Shown here: piece after piece, positions 20,000 through 31,277 of the stretch
Position numbering within the stretch: position 1 is the stretch's first letter
Layout of the letters: the number at the start of each line of letters is the position of its first letter
Assembly: GCA_032717465.1 (NCBI GenBank)
Contig: CM064658.1
Coordinates: 9,761,635-9,825,634, forward strand
DNA length: 64,000 nucleotides
Origin: Coenobita brevimanus
Lineage: Eukaryota > Arthropoda > Malacostraca > Decapoda > Coenobitidae
Reading direction: 5' to 3'
Made by a program: the position numbers and the translations under genes
The notes under the pieces: model-generated
The model's database searches: none
What the model was told of the DNA's origin: nothing
What the model saw: only the letters and a program-made list of their open reading frames with translations

Positions 20000-21520
20000 G
20001 AATGATTCTGGCAGGAGACATCGCACTGAGAGGGTCAGTCCGTATTTCTGGCGTTTCTTCTTTGTTCGTGCACGTGACTTCTGCAGGTTTAAACCACTAT
20101 GAACGTGTGTCAGGTCTTCAAAGACCAGTTGAGAAACAACCCGGATTTCTTTCAGTTGCCATTACGGGTGATGAGACCTGGGTTTACGGGTATGACCCCG
20201 AAACCAAACAGTAGTCCAGACAAAGGAAGACACCAGCATCTCCAAGACCGAAAAAAAGAGTGTCGGGTCAAGTCTAACATCAATGTATATATATATATTT
20301 TTTTTACACTGAGGGAATTGTAAATGAAGAATTTGTTCTCCGTGGACAGGCTGGGAACCAACAGTTTTACATCATCGTGTACTGCTGGGGAGTACGGGAA
20401 AGCATCAGGCGCAAATGTGCAGAGAAGTGGCACAGCTAGAAATGAGTATTTCATCACGACAACTCTCCATCACGCACGGCGTTGTCAGTGATAAATTTTG
20501 GCCAATAACAACGTCGTCGATCCGCACCCCCCGCAGTCGCCGGATCTCATTCCCTGTGATTGTTTCTTGTTCGCCAAGATTGAGTTAGAACGGAAAGGCA
20601 GAAGATTTGACAATTTAGAAGAAATCCAGGAGAAAAATGCAGAAGCCTGTGGACCAGGTGACAAAAGACGACTACAGGAAGTGTTTCCAGGAATGGGAAA
20701 AGCGCTGAGCATGTGTATAGCGTCTCAAGGGGAGAACTTAAGGCCCTATCACACGGTACCTCGTACCAGGAACGGCCAAGGAAAATTTAAGTGGAACAAA
20801 ACTTGGACGCTATCACACATGTTCCTCGTATCCTCGGCAAAGGACATGCTTCTCACACTGTTGCCAGAGCCCCGTCTCGCGACTGTGGACAGTGATCGCT
20901 GTCGCTGACTCGATAAAGAATAAGGAGAAGCAACTTTTGTTTACAAACTGGTACACACGCGGAACTGCCTCAATTTCTCTATAAGGGCGAATTCAGCTGC
21001 CCTTGTCCAGGAAATCGATGATAAAGCCATCAGTACGTTGTTGTTGTGGTGGTGTTTTCAGGTGGAGACTGGTTCGTCTGCTCTACCTGCAGTGGAGTCC
21101 TCAGTTGTAAACACGTGATATTTTATCGACATCACAGTTTCCTCGGTGTAGGAAATATTAACTCTTTATAAGGCCTTCAAAACGATTGATATTTATTATA
21201 AAATATTAATAAGTATTCAGTGTTAGGCTAAATGTTTAATAATGTAGTATGATATATTCTCTGTCGAGTAGCCTGAGTTTTGGTCACACTGTTTTGCCCG
21301 TCGTATCGTCGGCAGGAATCCATACAGACGGGTTCCAAATGCCCGTGGTATCGTCGGCAATTTTACCACGTTACCGTTCCGATTTACCATCGTATCCTCG
21401 GCAAACCTCGTATGAGGTGCCGTGTGATAGCCCCTTAATTTAGAAAGGAACTAAAATGGATTTGATGTACGTTTGGTAATGATGGTTTTTGTTAACAAAT
21501 CCGGAAGTATTTTGTTCCCC
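20000..21520 (+). pseudogene. Mariner transposase relic, interrupted by a MITE
   Basis: Recognisable mariner segments occur in order but in different frames: FKDQLRNNPDFF (about 20117), ITGDETWVYGYDPETKQ (20161-20211, containing the first catalytic Asp), a DPHPPQSPDLIPCDCFLFAK block (about 20517-20576, third catalytic Asp), then GRRFDNLEEIQEKNAEA (about 20598-20646). Several frameshifts and stops inactivate it. The coding part halts at about 20737, where a TTAA-flanked element is inserted. Sequence after 21438, including TATTTTGTTCCCCCTCGT (about 21508-21525), resembles a mariner 3' end. Confidence 0.8.
20742..21434. mobile_element. piggyBac-type MITE with TTAA target duplication
   Basis: TTAA at 20738-20741 and again at 21435-21438 flank 693 bp whose ends are inverted repeats: GGCCCTATCACACGGTACCT on the left, and the reverse complement of the right end reads GGGGCTATCACACGGCACCT. 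TTAA duplication is the signature of the piggyBac superfamily. No transposase is encoded. Inside, the motif CGTATC(C/G)TCGGCA occurs near 20829, 21303, 21343 and 21388, mostly close to the ends. Confidence 0.8.
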
Positions 21521-21557
21521 CTCGTCTGTCTGTCTGTCTCTATACGTAAAGTATACA

Positions 21558-21588
21558 CGCGCGCGCGCGCGCGCGCACACACACACAA

Positions 21589-21650
<62 letters not shown>

Positions 21651-21656
21651 TTATTT
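21558..21656. repeat. Compound microsatellite (CG)n(CA)n(TA)n
   Basis: Adjacent (GC)n, (AC)n and (TA)n tracts. The alternating purine-pyrimidine sequence is continuous for about 90 bp and could adopt Z-DNA. Confidence 0.95.
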
Positions 21657-21667
21657 ATATGCTACTG

Positions 21668-22047
21668 GGAGCCTCTGTGGTACAGTGGTAGAGTGTGCGT
21701 TTCGTACACGGGTGACCCAGGGTTCGCTCCCCGCCAGGGTAATAAACTTTGGGAGTGTTCACCCGGCCACGTACTGCATTGGCGGACACAAGGGGTGCTG
21801 TGGTTGAACTAGTGTCGCTTACTATAAAGTATGCTTGCACCCAGTCGGCTTGCGCGGGCCGACTACACTTGGTTCACAGACTACACTCACATCCAAAGCC
21901 ACTCCAACACTACAATTACACTTACAAGCACTTCTCACCCTACATACAATCTCTACCAGACAGCCTAAGCCACTTGGTAGAGATACATTGGCTGTATCGT
22001 CCCGACTTCGGTCGGGATAGATACTTAAACGGCTGATGATGATGATG
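21668..22047 (+). mobile_element. tRNA-derived SINE (SINE A) with perfect 11-bp target duplication
   Basis: The direct repeat ATATGCTACTG lies at 21657-21667 and 22048-22058 and precisely bounds the element. The head is tRNA-like, with box A TGGTACAGTGGTAGAG at about 21677-21692 and box B GGGTTCGCTCCCC at about 21720-21732. The body is about 300 bp, includes a 6-bp stem with TTCG loop (CCCGACTTCGGTCGGG, 22001-22016) and ends in a (TGA)n tail (22033-22047). Pol III promoter activity is implied by the boxes. The (TGA)n tail resembles the LINE B tail at 4803-4818, hinting that LINE B supplies its transposition machinery. Confidence 0.9.
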
Positions 22048-22058
22048 ATATGCTACTG

Positions 22059-23379
22059 ACTTCTTGCGTGGAAAGTGCAGTCTCAATATGAACCACGAAT
22101 GGAATCCACATCTACAGTATATTGCCACTTTTCGGAAACAACTCATTCCATCATCAGGATCTTGGTTGCATTTGTTTTTATTTCATTTATGTTCTCAAAT
22201 CTCGTAAACCCTTCAGCGGCATCTTCAGTTTAGAAATATCCAAAGTAGCAAAGAGCCATGTCGGGAGAGCAGGGAGTCTGTCTGGCCTGTGTGGTCCTGT
22301 GTTTGGCCAAAAAAAAGAAAAAAATCCTGGATGAGATGGGATGAATGAGCTGGAGCATTGTTGTGGCGGAGCTGCCAGTCCTCTGCCTCCCACAACTCTC
22401 ATCTCTTGCCATAGTCGTTGCCATATTCTCGTTTCTTATCCGTCACCCTAAATTACAGTTCTCTTCCAGTCCTCAGGCACTCTTCCCAACATTCATGCTA
22501 TTCCATACAGATTTCAAGTCCAGAGTATTACATCCTCTCATCCTCACATCATTTCTTCATTCATACCATCATTCCCTTACCTTACCCTTAACTTTATAAT
22601 ACCCTTTCCTTATTTTACTCTCCTCTTTTTTTTTTTTTTTTTTTTTTACTCTCCCTTCAATCCTCAGGCACTTTCTGTACTATTCAGCTTCCATGTTCAG
22701 TGTACTGTTTCCTCCCCGTCTTATATCATCCTCCCCTGATGTCTTTCCACTTGCTGAGATGAATTCACAGTCATAATTCCCCTAAATATTCTCCCACCAG
22801 CCTAGCCTTTACTCGCCTTTTTCAGTACCTCGTATCTTTAGGGGCACACTTTTCATTTAAAACAGTTAATTTCTTTTCATTACCTTTCATCTAAAAATAT
22901 ATATATATAATTCACTTTTTACATTCCCATTGTACTGTAAACTTACTTTATTTTGCTGATTCAGGCTTTTAAAGTAGTTTCAAGGCATTTCTCTGTTTAA
23001 GCGGCAACAGTAATTATATATAGTAATAGTTCAATTATGGATAACAAGCCGGGACAGCCGTTAATTAGTTGTCTTGACTGCACCAATCTTTTAGTTTTCT
23101 GGATTTTCTGCTGATAGTTTTTTGTTTTGTCTTATTCTTTCTCTTTCTTTTTTATTTTTATTTATTTATTTTTTACGATGCAAACAAACATCTCACCATG
23201 TTCCCTAGCACGACTGGGCATGTAGGAAAGTATTAGCTGACCGAGGTGCAGTGTGATATTTCTTCAGACAATTTGATCTGATTTCGAAGATGGTGAAACG
23301 GTTGAGGGTCGGTCAGTGAGCTGACTTCTTGGTTTTTAAAGCAATAGATCAAAGGTCAAGAACACATAGTAAGGTCAAC
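22059..23379. other. Intergenic, AT-rich, poly-T at 22627-22647
   Basis: No gene or clear repeat. The poly-T run may mark an old minus-strand retroelement tail. Confidence 0.4.
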
Positions 23380-23800
23380 TTTGTTTTCATCTGATTTGGA
23401 CCAGAGTTGGAGGAAGGGTTGAGGGTAAAGCAAGATTGACGAGAGAAGGCTTTGAGAACAACCAGTCGAAGATGAAAGTCACAGGACAAGGTACAAATTC
23501 GATCCATATGTGTCTGTGTGTGAACAAAATACCGAACATTATTTTGGTCTGCTTTACGCGAGGCTTGGTAGCTGGGTTAACGGTAATTGAAGAATGGAGT
23601 CGATTCTCAGAACAATCAGTCAAAGGTCAGGGTCACTTCAGAACAATCAGTCAAAGGTCAGGGTCACATGGTAGGGTCAACACAAACAGTTTTGTTCAGA
23701 TATACACCCAACTTGGTGGAAGGACTCCGAGTAACCCAGGGATGAAGGAATTAGCACAACCAGTCAAAAGTCAAGGTCACAGAAAAATCATTGTCTGTCA
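23380..23800. repeat. Degenerate tandem repeat rich in AGGTCA half-sites
   Basis: Phrases such as CAGTCAAAGGTCAGGGTCAC (23617-23636 and again from about 23648), AGTCAAAAGTCAAGGTCACA (about 23762) and AGTCGAAGATGAAAGTCACA recur. The units also share a GGTGGAAGG-A-GAG phrase. AGGTCAGGGTCA is two directly abutting nuclear-receptor half-sites, and TCAAGGTCA is the extended half-site of FTZ-F1/ERR-type receptors. Whether any receptor binds here is unknown. Confidence 0.6.
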
Positions 23801-23825
23801 GTATCTACAAGCTTGCCAGCACTAT

Positions 23826-24030
23826 AGTCCTTTTACCTTAACCTGACCCAGATTTTTCTCTCTTTTAAGCTAATTTCACATGGCTCGATGATTAAGACAA
23901 TACTGTATCTCTCCATCAATTCTTATATCGCTTTTTGATGAGTGGCATAGTTTTCTAGTGTTAGTCTATTGTTCCAACTCCATATTCAAGCTGCAGAGAC
24001 GGTAATTTCAGGCTAAGTTAGAGTAAATAT
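23826..24030 (-). mobile_element. MITE-alpha copy
   Basis: Inverted relative to the copy at 9976. It contains AGTGTTAGTCTATTGTTCC and ends CAGGCTAAGTTAGAGTAAA. Confidence 0.7.
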
Positions 24031-24338
24031 GATTTGGTTTTCCTTTTCTTGTCTCTTGATAATACCCAACCCCATTTTAACAAGCAAACTGGGACAGGTG
24101 ATTAGGATGAATGTGGGTAATCTGTATTATAGATTTGCCTTAACTGTAGATTTACCCAGAACTGGCAGTTGGTCTCTCGGTCTTGACGTGCAGCTTAGTA
24201 CCAAGGCCAGACGGTGCACCAAGGCAGGGTAACAGGGGGTGAAAGATGAATTAGAGATACAGAAGGATAGACAACTGTAACGGAGGAGTCACCATCTGGC
24301 CACTCTCTGTCCTTTTCCTGATCTTGCTTTTCTCGCTA

Positions 24339-24453
<115 letters not shown>

Positions 24454-24739
24454 CTCATAAGCACTCTGGCATCAAACAGGAAGCCAGGAACAAGGTGGAA
24501 GGGTAATGCGGAGGAGTACAGTCACGAGCCACACCCCTACTTCCTGTTTGCCCCTCACCCACACCCCTGGCCGGAGGAAGTTGTAGCTGGGGTGGGATTC
24601 TCAAAAAATATATAGGATCGGTTCCCTGTCGTAACTTAGGCTTGCTTTTTCAGGAAGAACTAGACTTTCCTTGTCTTTCACACAAAATCGAAGTATCTTA
24701 TAATTTTTCTCCAGTAAGTGATGTTAGTTTCAGCAGGAG

Positions 24740-24796
<57 letters not shown>
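24740..24796. repeat. CA microsatellite
   Basis: Pure (CA)n of about 28 units. Confidence 0.98.
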
Positions 24797-24797
<1 letters not shown>

Positions 24798-26099
24798 GGA
24801 AACTATAAGTTCTCCCTGTGCCTCCTACAATAACAAATCACTCTTACCATGGAGAACAGATCGTAAAACTGTTCTCGAGCCATCCTGGCAGGGTTTAATA
24901 CTGAAAGAAACCCTGATGTGCAGTGCTGAGATGGCATCGTTGGTGTGTTATCCCCTGACAAAGATCCACAAGCCATTTCAGCTCAGTTGATGGACAAATG
25001 TAGTCGGACTGAAGGGAATATGTGACCAGTAACCAAGGAAACCATTTTAGCTCCTAATTAAGACTTATCGTTCATGCAGCCAAGAATTAGTGATCATGTT
25101 GAAGGAATGATCCAGTTGTGTCAGACGAAAATATACAGACAGTAGTTCGAAGCACTGACTGATTGCACAAGAAATTACGGTGAAACTTATCTATGCAGTG
25201 TGAAGGAGCTTCGAAATACAGACAATAGATTTTAGACTTTGTTCAGTGCGCAACCCTGGCTACATCTTCCTCTTAGCCGAGGATGGCCACAGAGAGCAGA
25301 CAGAAACGTGACTCAGGGAAGGTAGTTTGGAGTAGCCTGGGAGAGTAAGGATAAAATGTGATAGTTAGGATTGGAGGCATTCGTGTCAGGGTCAGTGTAG
25401 ATTACGTTTGGAAATAGGCATCTAGTAACAACTACACAGATTTCTGATGAAGGAATAAAGGGAGGGGAAGCTGATGAGTTTTAGCAGAGGTTGATATACT
25501 GTACTGTTGCGATGATGTACAACTGGGGACTCTTCCAGCGAATACAGTAGATATGGCAACAAGGTAAGTCGTGATAGATGGGCAGTTACGTGTTCCCTTA
25601 CGCTGGAAATCCAAATAAGGGGATGAAACGGTCTCTGTGACTGGCGGTCATAGGTGGCTGGCACGGTGCATAATGCTGTTTTCCTCAAATCCTACACAAA
25701 CTTTATTACTGTAAATGATAGGTTATATTAGATCTGAATAGAAATATTAAACAATAGCAGTGGACATTACTAATTTACAATAATGCATACCGGTATTTTT
25801 GTATTATAGTGTCTGTTATACTGTAGTGTCTCATGTCAAAAGAATGAAGATTGGGTACCTTTGAATTCGTAGCCCAGACGCTTGGTGCAGAAGCCTGAGA
25901 TCACAAGATATATATGAAGCACTATGATACCATTAAACACTTACAAATTACATGATTCGGTAAAGCTAAGAAATTATCTGATTTAATTCTTCATCTTTCC
26001 GTAGACTAACTATAGGGGCACCTCTCCGACGAGGGCAACGTAATTCCCAGATCACTCTTCATAACGGGTTAGGTTTTCTCATCACTGATTAGGGTTTCG
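24797..26099. other. Intergenic, nothing recognised
   Basis: Single-copy-looking sequence. Short open frames on both strands show no motif or splice pattern. Confidence 0.4.
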
Positions 26100-26300
26100 C
26101 AAAATGTGTTCTGCGGATCCAGAATCTGTAATGCGATCCGGATCGGTCCCCAAAGTTCATCTATTGTTCCCTGGGACATGGGCATCTACGCACCACATTT
26201 GTTCCAAATCTCTCTTTTAGCTTTTGAGTAATCCTGCTAACAGACAGACAAACAAACAAACAGGGGTGCAAACATACTCTCCTTGTTGGGAGAACTAAAG
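26100..26300. repeat. Probable dispersed repeat with AACAGACAGACAAACAAACA tail
   Basis: A stretch reading TGCGATCCGGATC, then CCCTGGGACATGGGC, then GAGTAATCCTGCTAACAGAC, then CAAACAGGGGTGCAAACAT. This has the look of a widespread invertebrate interspersed repeat as I remember such sequences; only one copy was noticed in this window. Confidence 0.4.
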
Positions 26301-26739
26301 TCTTGTAAACACGTAGTAAATCACCAACGTGAGAATAATTCATAATCCAGTAATGCCTTGAAGTCAGGGTGAAGCATCAGATTGCTGGGAACCATTTACC
26401 AAATGTACGTGACAGCCTGACAGGCGGCATGACGTGAGTGAGAATGGCGATTTAATGCGATCTGGAGTGAAGGGCAGAGAATAACGTTAAATATGTATGA
26501 CTAGGATACATAATTATCACATCCAATATAATGTTATTATCCAACATAAACTGTTTGAGTCTTGTTTTATAACAGAAATTATCATGCAAACCTTTAATAA
26601 TCAACGAACGACGATTGTTGTGGCTGGAGCGACATGATGTTACAAAACAACAAGGAGCTTCATTGGCAGCAGACAAATAATCGATTGCGACCATACATCT
26701 CAGAACATTTTTTTTTTATTATTTAGTTAGAAGTGGAAA
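26301..26739. other. Intergenic, nothing recognised
   Basis: No exon, repeat or RNA gene was identified. Confidence 0.35.
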
Positions 26740-26821
26740 CACTAAAAGGTGATAGACATTATATAGTGTAGTCTACACACACACACACACACAAAGGTGG
26801 TAGGCATTATATAGTGTAGTC

Positions 26822-26857
<36 letters not shown>
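26740..26857. repeat. Two-copy duplication ending in CA tracts
   Basis: AAAGGTG(A/G)TAG(A/G)CATTATATAGTGTAGTC occurs twice (about 26743 and 26793), each followed by a (CA)n tract of different length. Confidence 0.85.
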
Positions 26858-26858
<1 letters not shown>

Positions 26859-27343
26859 TGAGAAAGAGGTTGAATCTGTCTATATTACAAGCAGTCCATT
26901 TAGCTCCCGGACTACGGGGGTTTCACATGGGGAATCAAATCCCTCGGCATTAACCAGAGTAAAGTTGTTCCGCGACATTGATAGATTGTGTCCTGTAAAA
27001 TCCTGTGGCGTTAATTCATTACTGTATGCTTATAATTATTAGTAACTGAGGTGATTATATCGCTAAGAAGAAGCTTGAAACAATAGTCACGAACCTCAGT
27101 ATTATTATGCTTACTGATGCTTTCCTTCTACTGTCACACAATTTCATCAGTTTATTGTAAATCCTTGTATATAAAAAAGAGAAAATAAAGAAAAAGGCTG
27201 ATAACATTCTTCATTACCATTCAGATGTGTTTACGTTGTTGCTGGGTGAAATAATCAGTATAAAGGAAATTTGGATTGGAACTGGTTGCAGAGAATATAT
27301 ATAATGTATTTTTTGAGGAAGTGGTCCCCTAAATTTATTATCA

Positions 27344-27379
<36 letters not shown>

Positions 27380-27620
27380 GCGATTCTCTTACACTAATAG
27401 ATTTGGATCCCTGTTCAACCTAACATTAAGTAGATTTAAGTCACTAATAACAAAACACATGTATATCAGGGGTGTTGTAGCCACTGCCCTCCCCCACCCC
27501 CTGAGACTCCCACTGCCATACTCCACGTGTCCTGCAGCACTGATTACATGCATGCAGTGTGAGGGGAGTGTGACTGCACCTTGGCCCTCCCTGTAGTGTG
27601 AATAGAGCCTAATACCTCCG

Positions 27621-27626
<6 letters not shown>
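26858..27626. other. Intergenic with ATT repeat at 27343-27378
   Basis: A (TTA)n tract of about 12 units. The rest is featureless. Confidence 0.5.
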
Positions 27627-27713
<87 letters not shown>

Positions 27714-27714
27714 A
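27627..27714. repeat. TG microsatellite
   Basis: (TG)n of about 43 units with one TTTG interruption. Confidence 0.98.
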
Positions 27715-28354
27715 TCCGCATCTTTAGGTGTTTTTGCCAGTGTTTTGAAGAGAGGAGATTGATAACCCATGGCAGGGCAAGTTATTTCACAAACTCTCTA
27801 GATATATCCTCCTCCTCCTCCTCATGGTCATCACCTTCATCATATCAGCAAAAGCATGGTGGTGGGAGCGTATCAGAAACAGGAGAAGGATATAACGATG
27901 CCATGAAACCACTGACAAACTGCCCTTTTAACTGGACCATCCACCTGTCCACCCCTAACCACCTACTTTCCCCCTTGGACCTCTCTAACCCCATGGACCT
28001 AATTTCCTCATGGACCTAATTTTTCTGGTGGAGATATTTTCCCTGTTGATGTTTCCTATGGACCTATTTCTCCATGGAATTATTATTATTTTTCCATCGG
28101 GCCATATTCCCACCTGGACCTTTATATTCAGCAGACAGATTTTGACCATACATCTATTTCTACCATATGGATCTATTCTTACCATGGAATTATTCGCCCT
28201 ATATTTGTCCTTCAACCCTCCAACCCCGTCCACTCTGCCTGCCCACCCATCCACCTCACCTCAGTCCCTGCACACCCACCTATCCCCAACAACCTGCCTT
28301 ACCCCCCCACCCATCCCCCCATCCCACCTGCCCACCCTAACACCTTATCTTAAC
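27715..28354. other. Intergenic, nothing recognised
   Basis: Contains a weak recurring phrase ATGGACCT/CTATTTCTCCATGGA between 27975 and 28190, suggesting an old short tandem repeat. It is otherwise C-rich. Confidence 0.35.
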
Positions 28355-28535
28355 CGATTTGTTTTGTTTATTATACCTTACTGTCCTGTTCTGTGCGACT
28401 TAAATCCTTCCAACTTCGCCATACACGTACTCTGCATAAATAAAGTACACAGGGATATTAACCAGCTATATCCAAGAATAAATCGCTAAGGAAAGGGTGT
28501 TAGGGAGCTTTCATAACAGCCGAGAATACGAGCCC
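28355..28535 (+). repeat. Dispersed repeat E
   Basis: It shares a long common order of words with 38195-38372: CCTTACTGTCCT, AAATCCTTCCAA, CGCCATAC, GATATTAACCAGC, ATATCCAA and GAGAATACG. Same orientation in both places. Confidence 0.65.
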
Positions 28536-28654
28536 TGGCCACTGAGGACGATGCTAAGCTGTGTTAAGGGTCAGCATGAGAGACTTGGCTGTGAAGGCGG
28601 GTTGAACAGCATGCGTTAGTGAAAGGAATCTCACAGGACAACAGCTGGGCCAAT

Positions 28655-29040
28655 TTCCTTCCCTCCTTCCTTCCTTTCTTCTTTCCTTCCTTTCTACCTT
28701 TCCTTCCTTCCTTCCTTCCTACCTTTCCTTTTCCTTCCTTCCTTTCTTTCCTTCTTTCTTCCTCTGTCAATTTTCTGTCTTATTTTCTTTCTTTATCTGT
28801 CAATTTTCTTTCTTTCTCTGTGTCAATTACTTTCTCTCTCTCTCTTCCAATTTCCTTTTTTTTTTTTTTTTTTTTTTTAATACTTTCTCTGTGTCAGTTC
28901 TCAATCTTTCTCTGTGCCAATCCGTTCTTTCTTTCTCCTTTCTTCTTTCTCTGTATCTCAGCCAATTTTCTTTCTTCCTTTTTCTGTGCCAGTTTTTCTT
29001 CTGCATTTTCTTTCTTTCTTTCTACTTTCTTTTTCGTTTT
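28655..29040. repeat. Long polypyrimidine tract, CTTT/CCTT-rich
   Basis: About 380 bases almost without purines, made of CCTTCC, CTTT and TTTCTCTGTGTCA units with a T-run at 28856-28878. The units with TCTCTGTGYCAATTTTC repeat about seven times. Open frames through this region are compositional artefacts. Confidence 0.85.
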
Positions 29041-29098
29041 TTGGGTGGCAGGGAAAGAACGCTCACCTGCCCCTCCCATCCAACAACACTCTGTCCAC

Positions 29099-29268
29099 TG
29101 TGGCTTGGCACAAAATGGCCATCCCTCCAGCCTGGATGCTTTGAAATTAACAATGAAATATTGTGCGAGTCACGAGGAAGTGCTATGCAAGGGATATGGA
29201 GCCACAGTATAGTCTTATGAGCTATGGAAAATCAGCCGCAGAAGGACGAAAATCTCCTTGGTTACTAT
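29099..29268 (+). mobile_element. MITE-alpha, diverged copy
   Basis: It contains GAGTCACGAGGAAGTGCTATG and GCAGAAGGACGAAAATCTCC in the family order. Confidence 0.6.
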
Positions 29269-29802
29269 TTTTATTTAGATTTTTTTTTAAAACCATACAG
29301 TACAAGCCTCAACTCTCTAGGGAATATTGTCGCTGAAGGCTTCATGGCACGACGCAGGTCACACGGTCTACGTATAGTTATTAGCAAATGTTAGCTGACA
29401 CTTCTCCTTTGACGCTGACAGTGAGAGTTGTTATAAGAACTATTTCTACAAGAGAGTATGAACAAAAAGGGTACTCTTTGTCGCTGATGGAGTGAGAAAC
29501 ATGGAAGATAGGACACAATGCCGGTAGAGGACTGTCGAGCTTTTGCACATGACTGTAGGTGCATAATTCCTGGGGTGTAGGTGGGGGTTTGAATGTTAAG
29601 TGAAGTTACGTGCCTTCAAGATGCTGTTGGAAATTTATGAGAAGTATGCTAATAGGCAAAGAATTAAGTTGTAATGTTTGCTAGACACTGTAAATTTCTG
29701 AAATGTGTGTGTGTATGTGTTGAAGTGAGACAGTGGTGTATGTGATTCTCTCTCTCTCCCTCTCTCTGTTTTGCATTTGTATGGACATCAATTAATATTT
29801 CA
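29269..29802. other. Intergenic, nothing recognised
   Basis: Short CT run at 29746-29766 only. Confidence 0.4.
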
Positions 29803-29955
29803 CGCAGCTCAGTGGCAGAGAAGACAATACTGCAACTCTACATCTTTTTCATAGCACTTCATCGTGACAGGCATCATATTCAAGTGTTCAGCTATTGTCA
29901 CAGCTCAGCGTTTAGGATGGAGAGAGGGCAAGTTTAGGCCAAGTTAGAGTAAAGA
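29803..29955 (-). mobile_element. MITE-alpha copy (truncated)
   Basis: In reverse orientation: CACTTCATCGTGACAGGCAT in the core and GGCCAAGTTAGAGTAAAG at the end. Confidence 0.65.
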
Positions 29956-30011
29956 AAAAGGAATAGTAAATGATATATGACTCCGGACAACTGTTGCGAG
30001 GAAGAACGACT

Positions 30012-30047
<36 letters not shown>

Positions 30048-30138
30048 GAGTATGTGCGTGTGTGTGTCTGCTCAGTGGATGGGAGCAGAGGCACGTGAGA
30101 GGACCGGCCGGCATGCAACAGCTCCAGTTCTGCTCAGG

Positions 30139-30175
30139 ATGACACGCTCCTCACTGCTCATCTCTTGCCTCCTCG
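30139..30175 (+). CDS. Candidate first coding exon (signal peptide) of the fucosidase gene
   Basis: ATG at 30139 opens MTRSSLLISCLL plus one base, then a donor-like GTTAGT. The hydrophobic run after Thr-Arg is what a secretory signal begins with, expected for a lysosomal or secreted glycosidase. The exon ends in phase 1, which fits the candidate exon at 31197 and also the exon at 41098. The 11-kb distance to the first certain fucosidase exon and the weak donor make this tentative. The certain exon at 41098 itself begins CVVRAEYQ, which could be the end of a signal peptide, so a different first exon is possible. Confidence 0.35.
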
Positions 30176-31196
30176 GTTAGTGTGTTACCTGTAGAGTCAG
30201 AGCAGGAGTTCCTTAGGTGTCTCCAGGATTAATAAAGCTCCCTGGCCCTGCTGCTTTTAGGGCAAGTGTAAATCCAAGCGGGAGGGGACGGAAAATCAAT
30301 ACGCCTAGGACCCCTCGACCCCCCGTTTTCTTCTTTAATGTTGAGAGGTACATCGCTAACTCAGACTATTTCCTTTTCTGTTTCCTCGGTCTGTCTAACG
30401 CGTGTTTCATGTGTCGTTGTCATTATATCGCCGTGTTATTGGTCAGTGTATTGGTCATCGGTCTGACTGATATTTAACGAGGCTTCTTAGTCACACAGTC
30501 TATTGGTAAATGTAAATAAAAGTGGGAGATGACGAGAATAAATTAGATAAGGTGGCTCTGACTTTTCCATAGACGCCTTTTCGTGCCGCCTTTTTGGCCG
30601 GTTCATCATTGGTCAAGATATTTCTCATCAGTCACGTCCCAGGAAACCGCAGGCTCCGACCGCTTGTGACCGCTCAAACAGGTGACACGTAAATATAAGA
30701 TTACATTTCATAGTCGGCTTGTTACTGTCAACTCGACCGCACTTACCTATGTTCAGTTCTTAGTCAAATTCCTTCAGTATCTTACCGGTGTGTGTGTCAT
30801 TATGTCGTTACGCTGTTTGTTATTGTTAGTTCCTTAGTTTATATAATGCTTCACGAGATAAATGGAAATGAAAATGAAGAATTGCGTTAAGTTTCGGTGC
30901 CTAGGAACTGCTGTCATTTACACTGCGTTAGTTCATTGATTTACAGTGTTCTTCAGTTTCCCCGTGTTTAGCGAGGCCTCATACGTTCATAGGTAAGTGT
31001 TAAGTGGAATATCAGGAAAGCTTACGGTGGTGGATCTCTCATACAAATCTGTCTGTCCACCTAGATCCCTCCATATCTGCACTGAAAAATCTGATGTTAT
31101 TTACTTTATAAAGTGTACCGCCTTCTCTCTCTGCTTACATTTACTGTCTGCTTATGTATCCACTTATATATCTGTATTTATCGGGCTGTCTATCAG
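30176..31196. other. Intronic or intergenic, nothing firm
   Basis: Loose recurrences (TTTAACGAGGCTTC/TTTAGCGAGGCCTC, and GGTAAATGTAAATAAAAGTG) suggest an old, highly decayed tandem repeat. No exon seen. Confidence 0.3.
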
Positions 31197-31277
31197 TATT
31201 TGTATTTGTTTACGTCTGCATTTCTTTCTTGGCCGGAGCCGCATCCTGTGAGGAGCGGCATCGACAGAGAACCCAAG
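31197..31277 (+). CDS. Candidate second exon of the fucosidase gene
   Basis: Acceptor TATCAG at 31196, donor G|GTAATT at 31278. In the frame set by a phase-1 join it reads FVFVYVCISFLAGAASCEE, then RHRQRTQ, and ends in phase 1. A second acceptor at 31238 (GGAG, weaker) is also in frame and would give a shorter signal peptide ending LAASC. Either way the joined product is a plausible signal peptide with a small-residue cleavage site. No family-specific residues lie here, so the assignment depends only on phase, strand and position. Confidence 0.35.

Noticed and set aside
28619..29220. 197-residue Phe/Leu/Ser-rich apparent membrane protein
   Set aside because: Polypyrimidine low-complexity DNA reads as hydrophobic residues; no exon boundaries or conserved motif.
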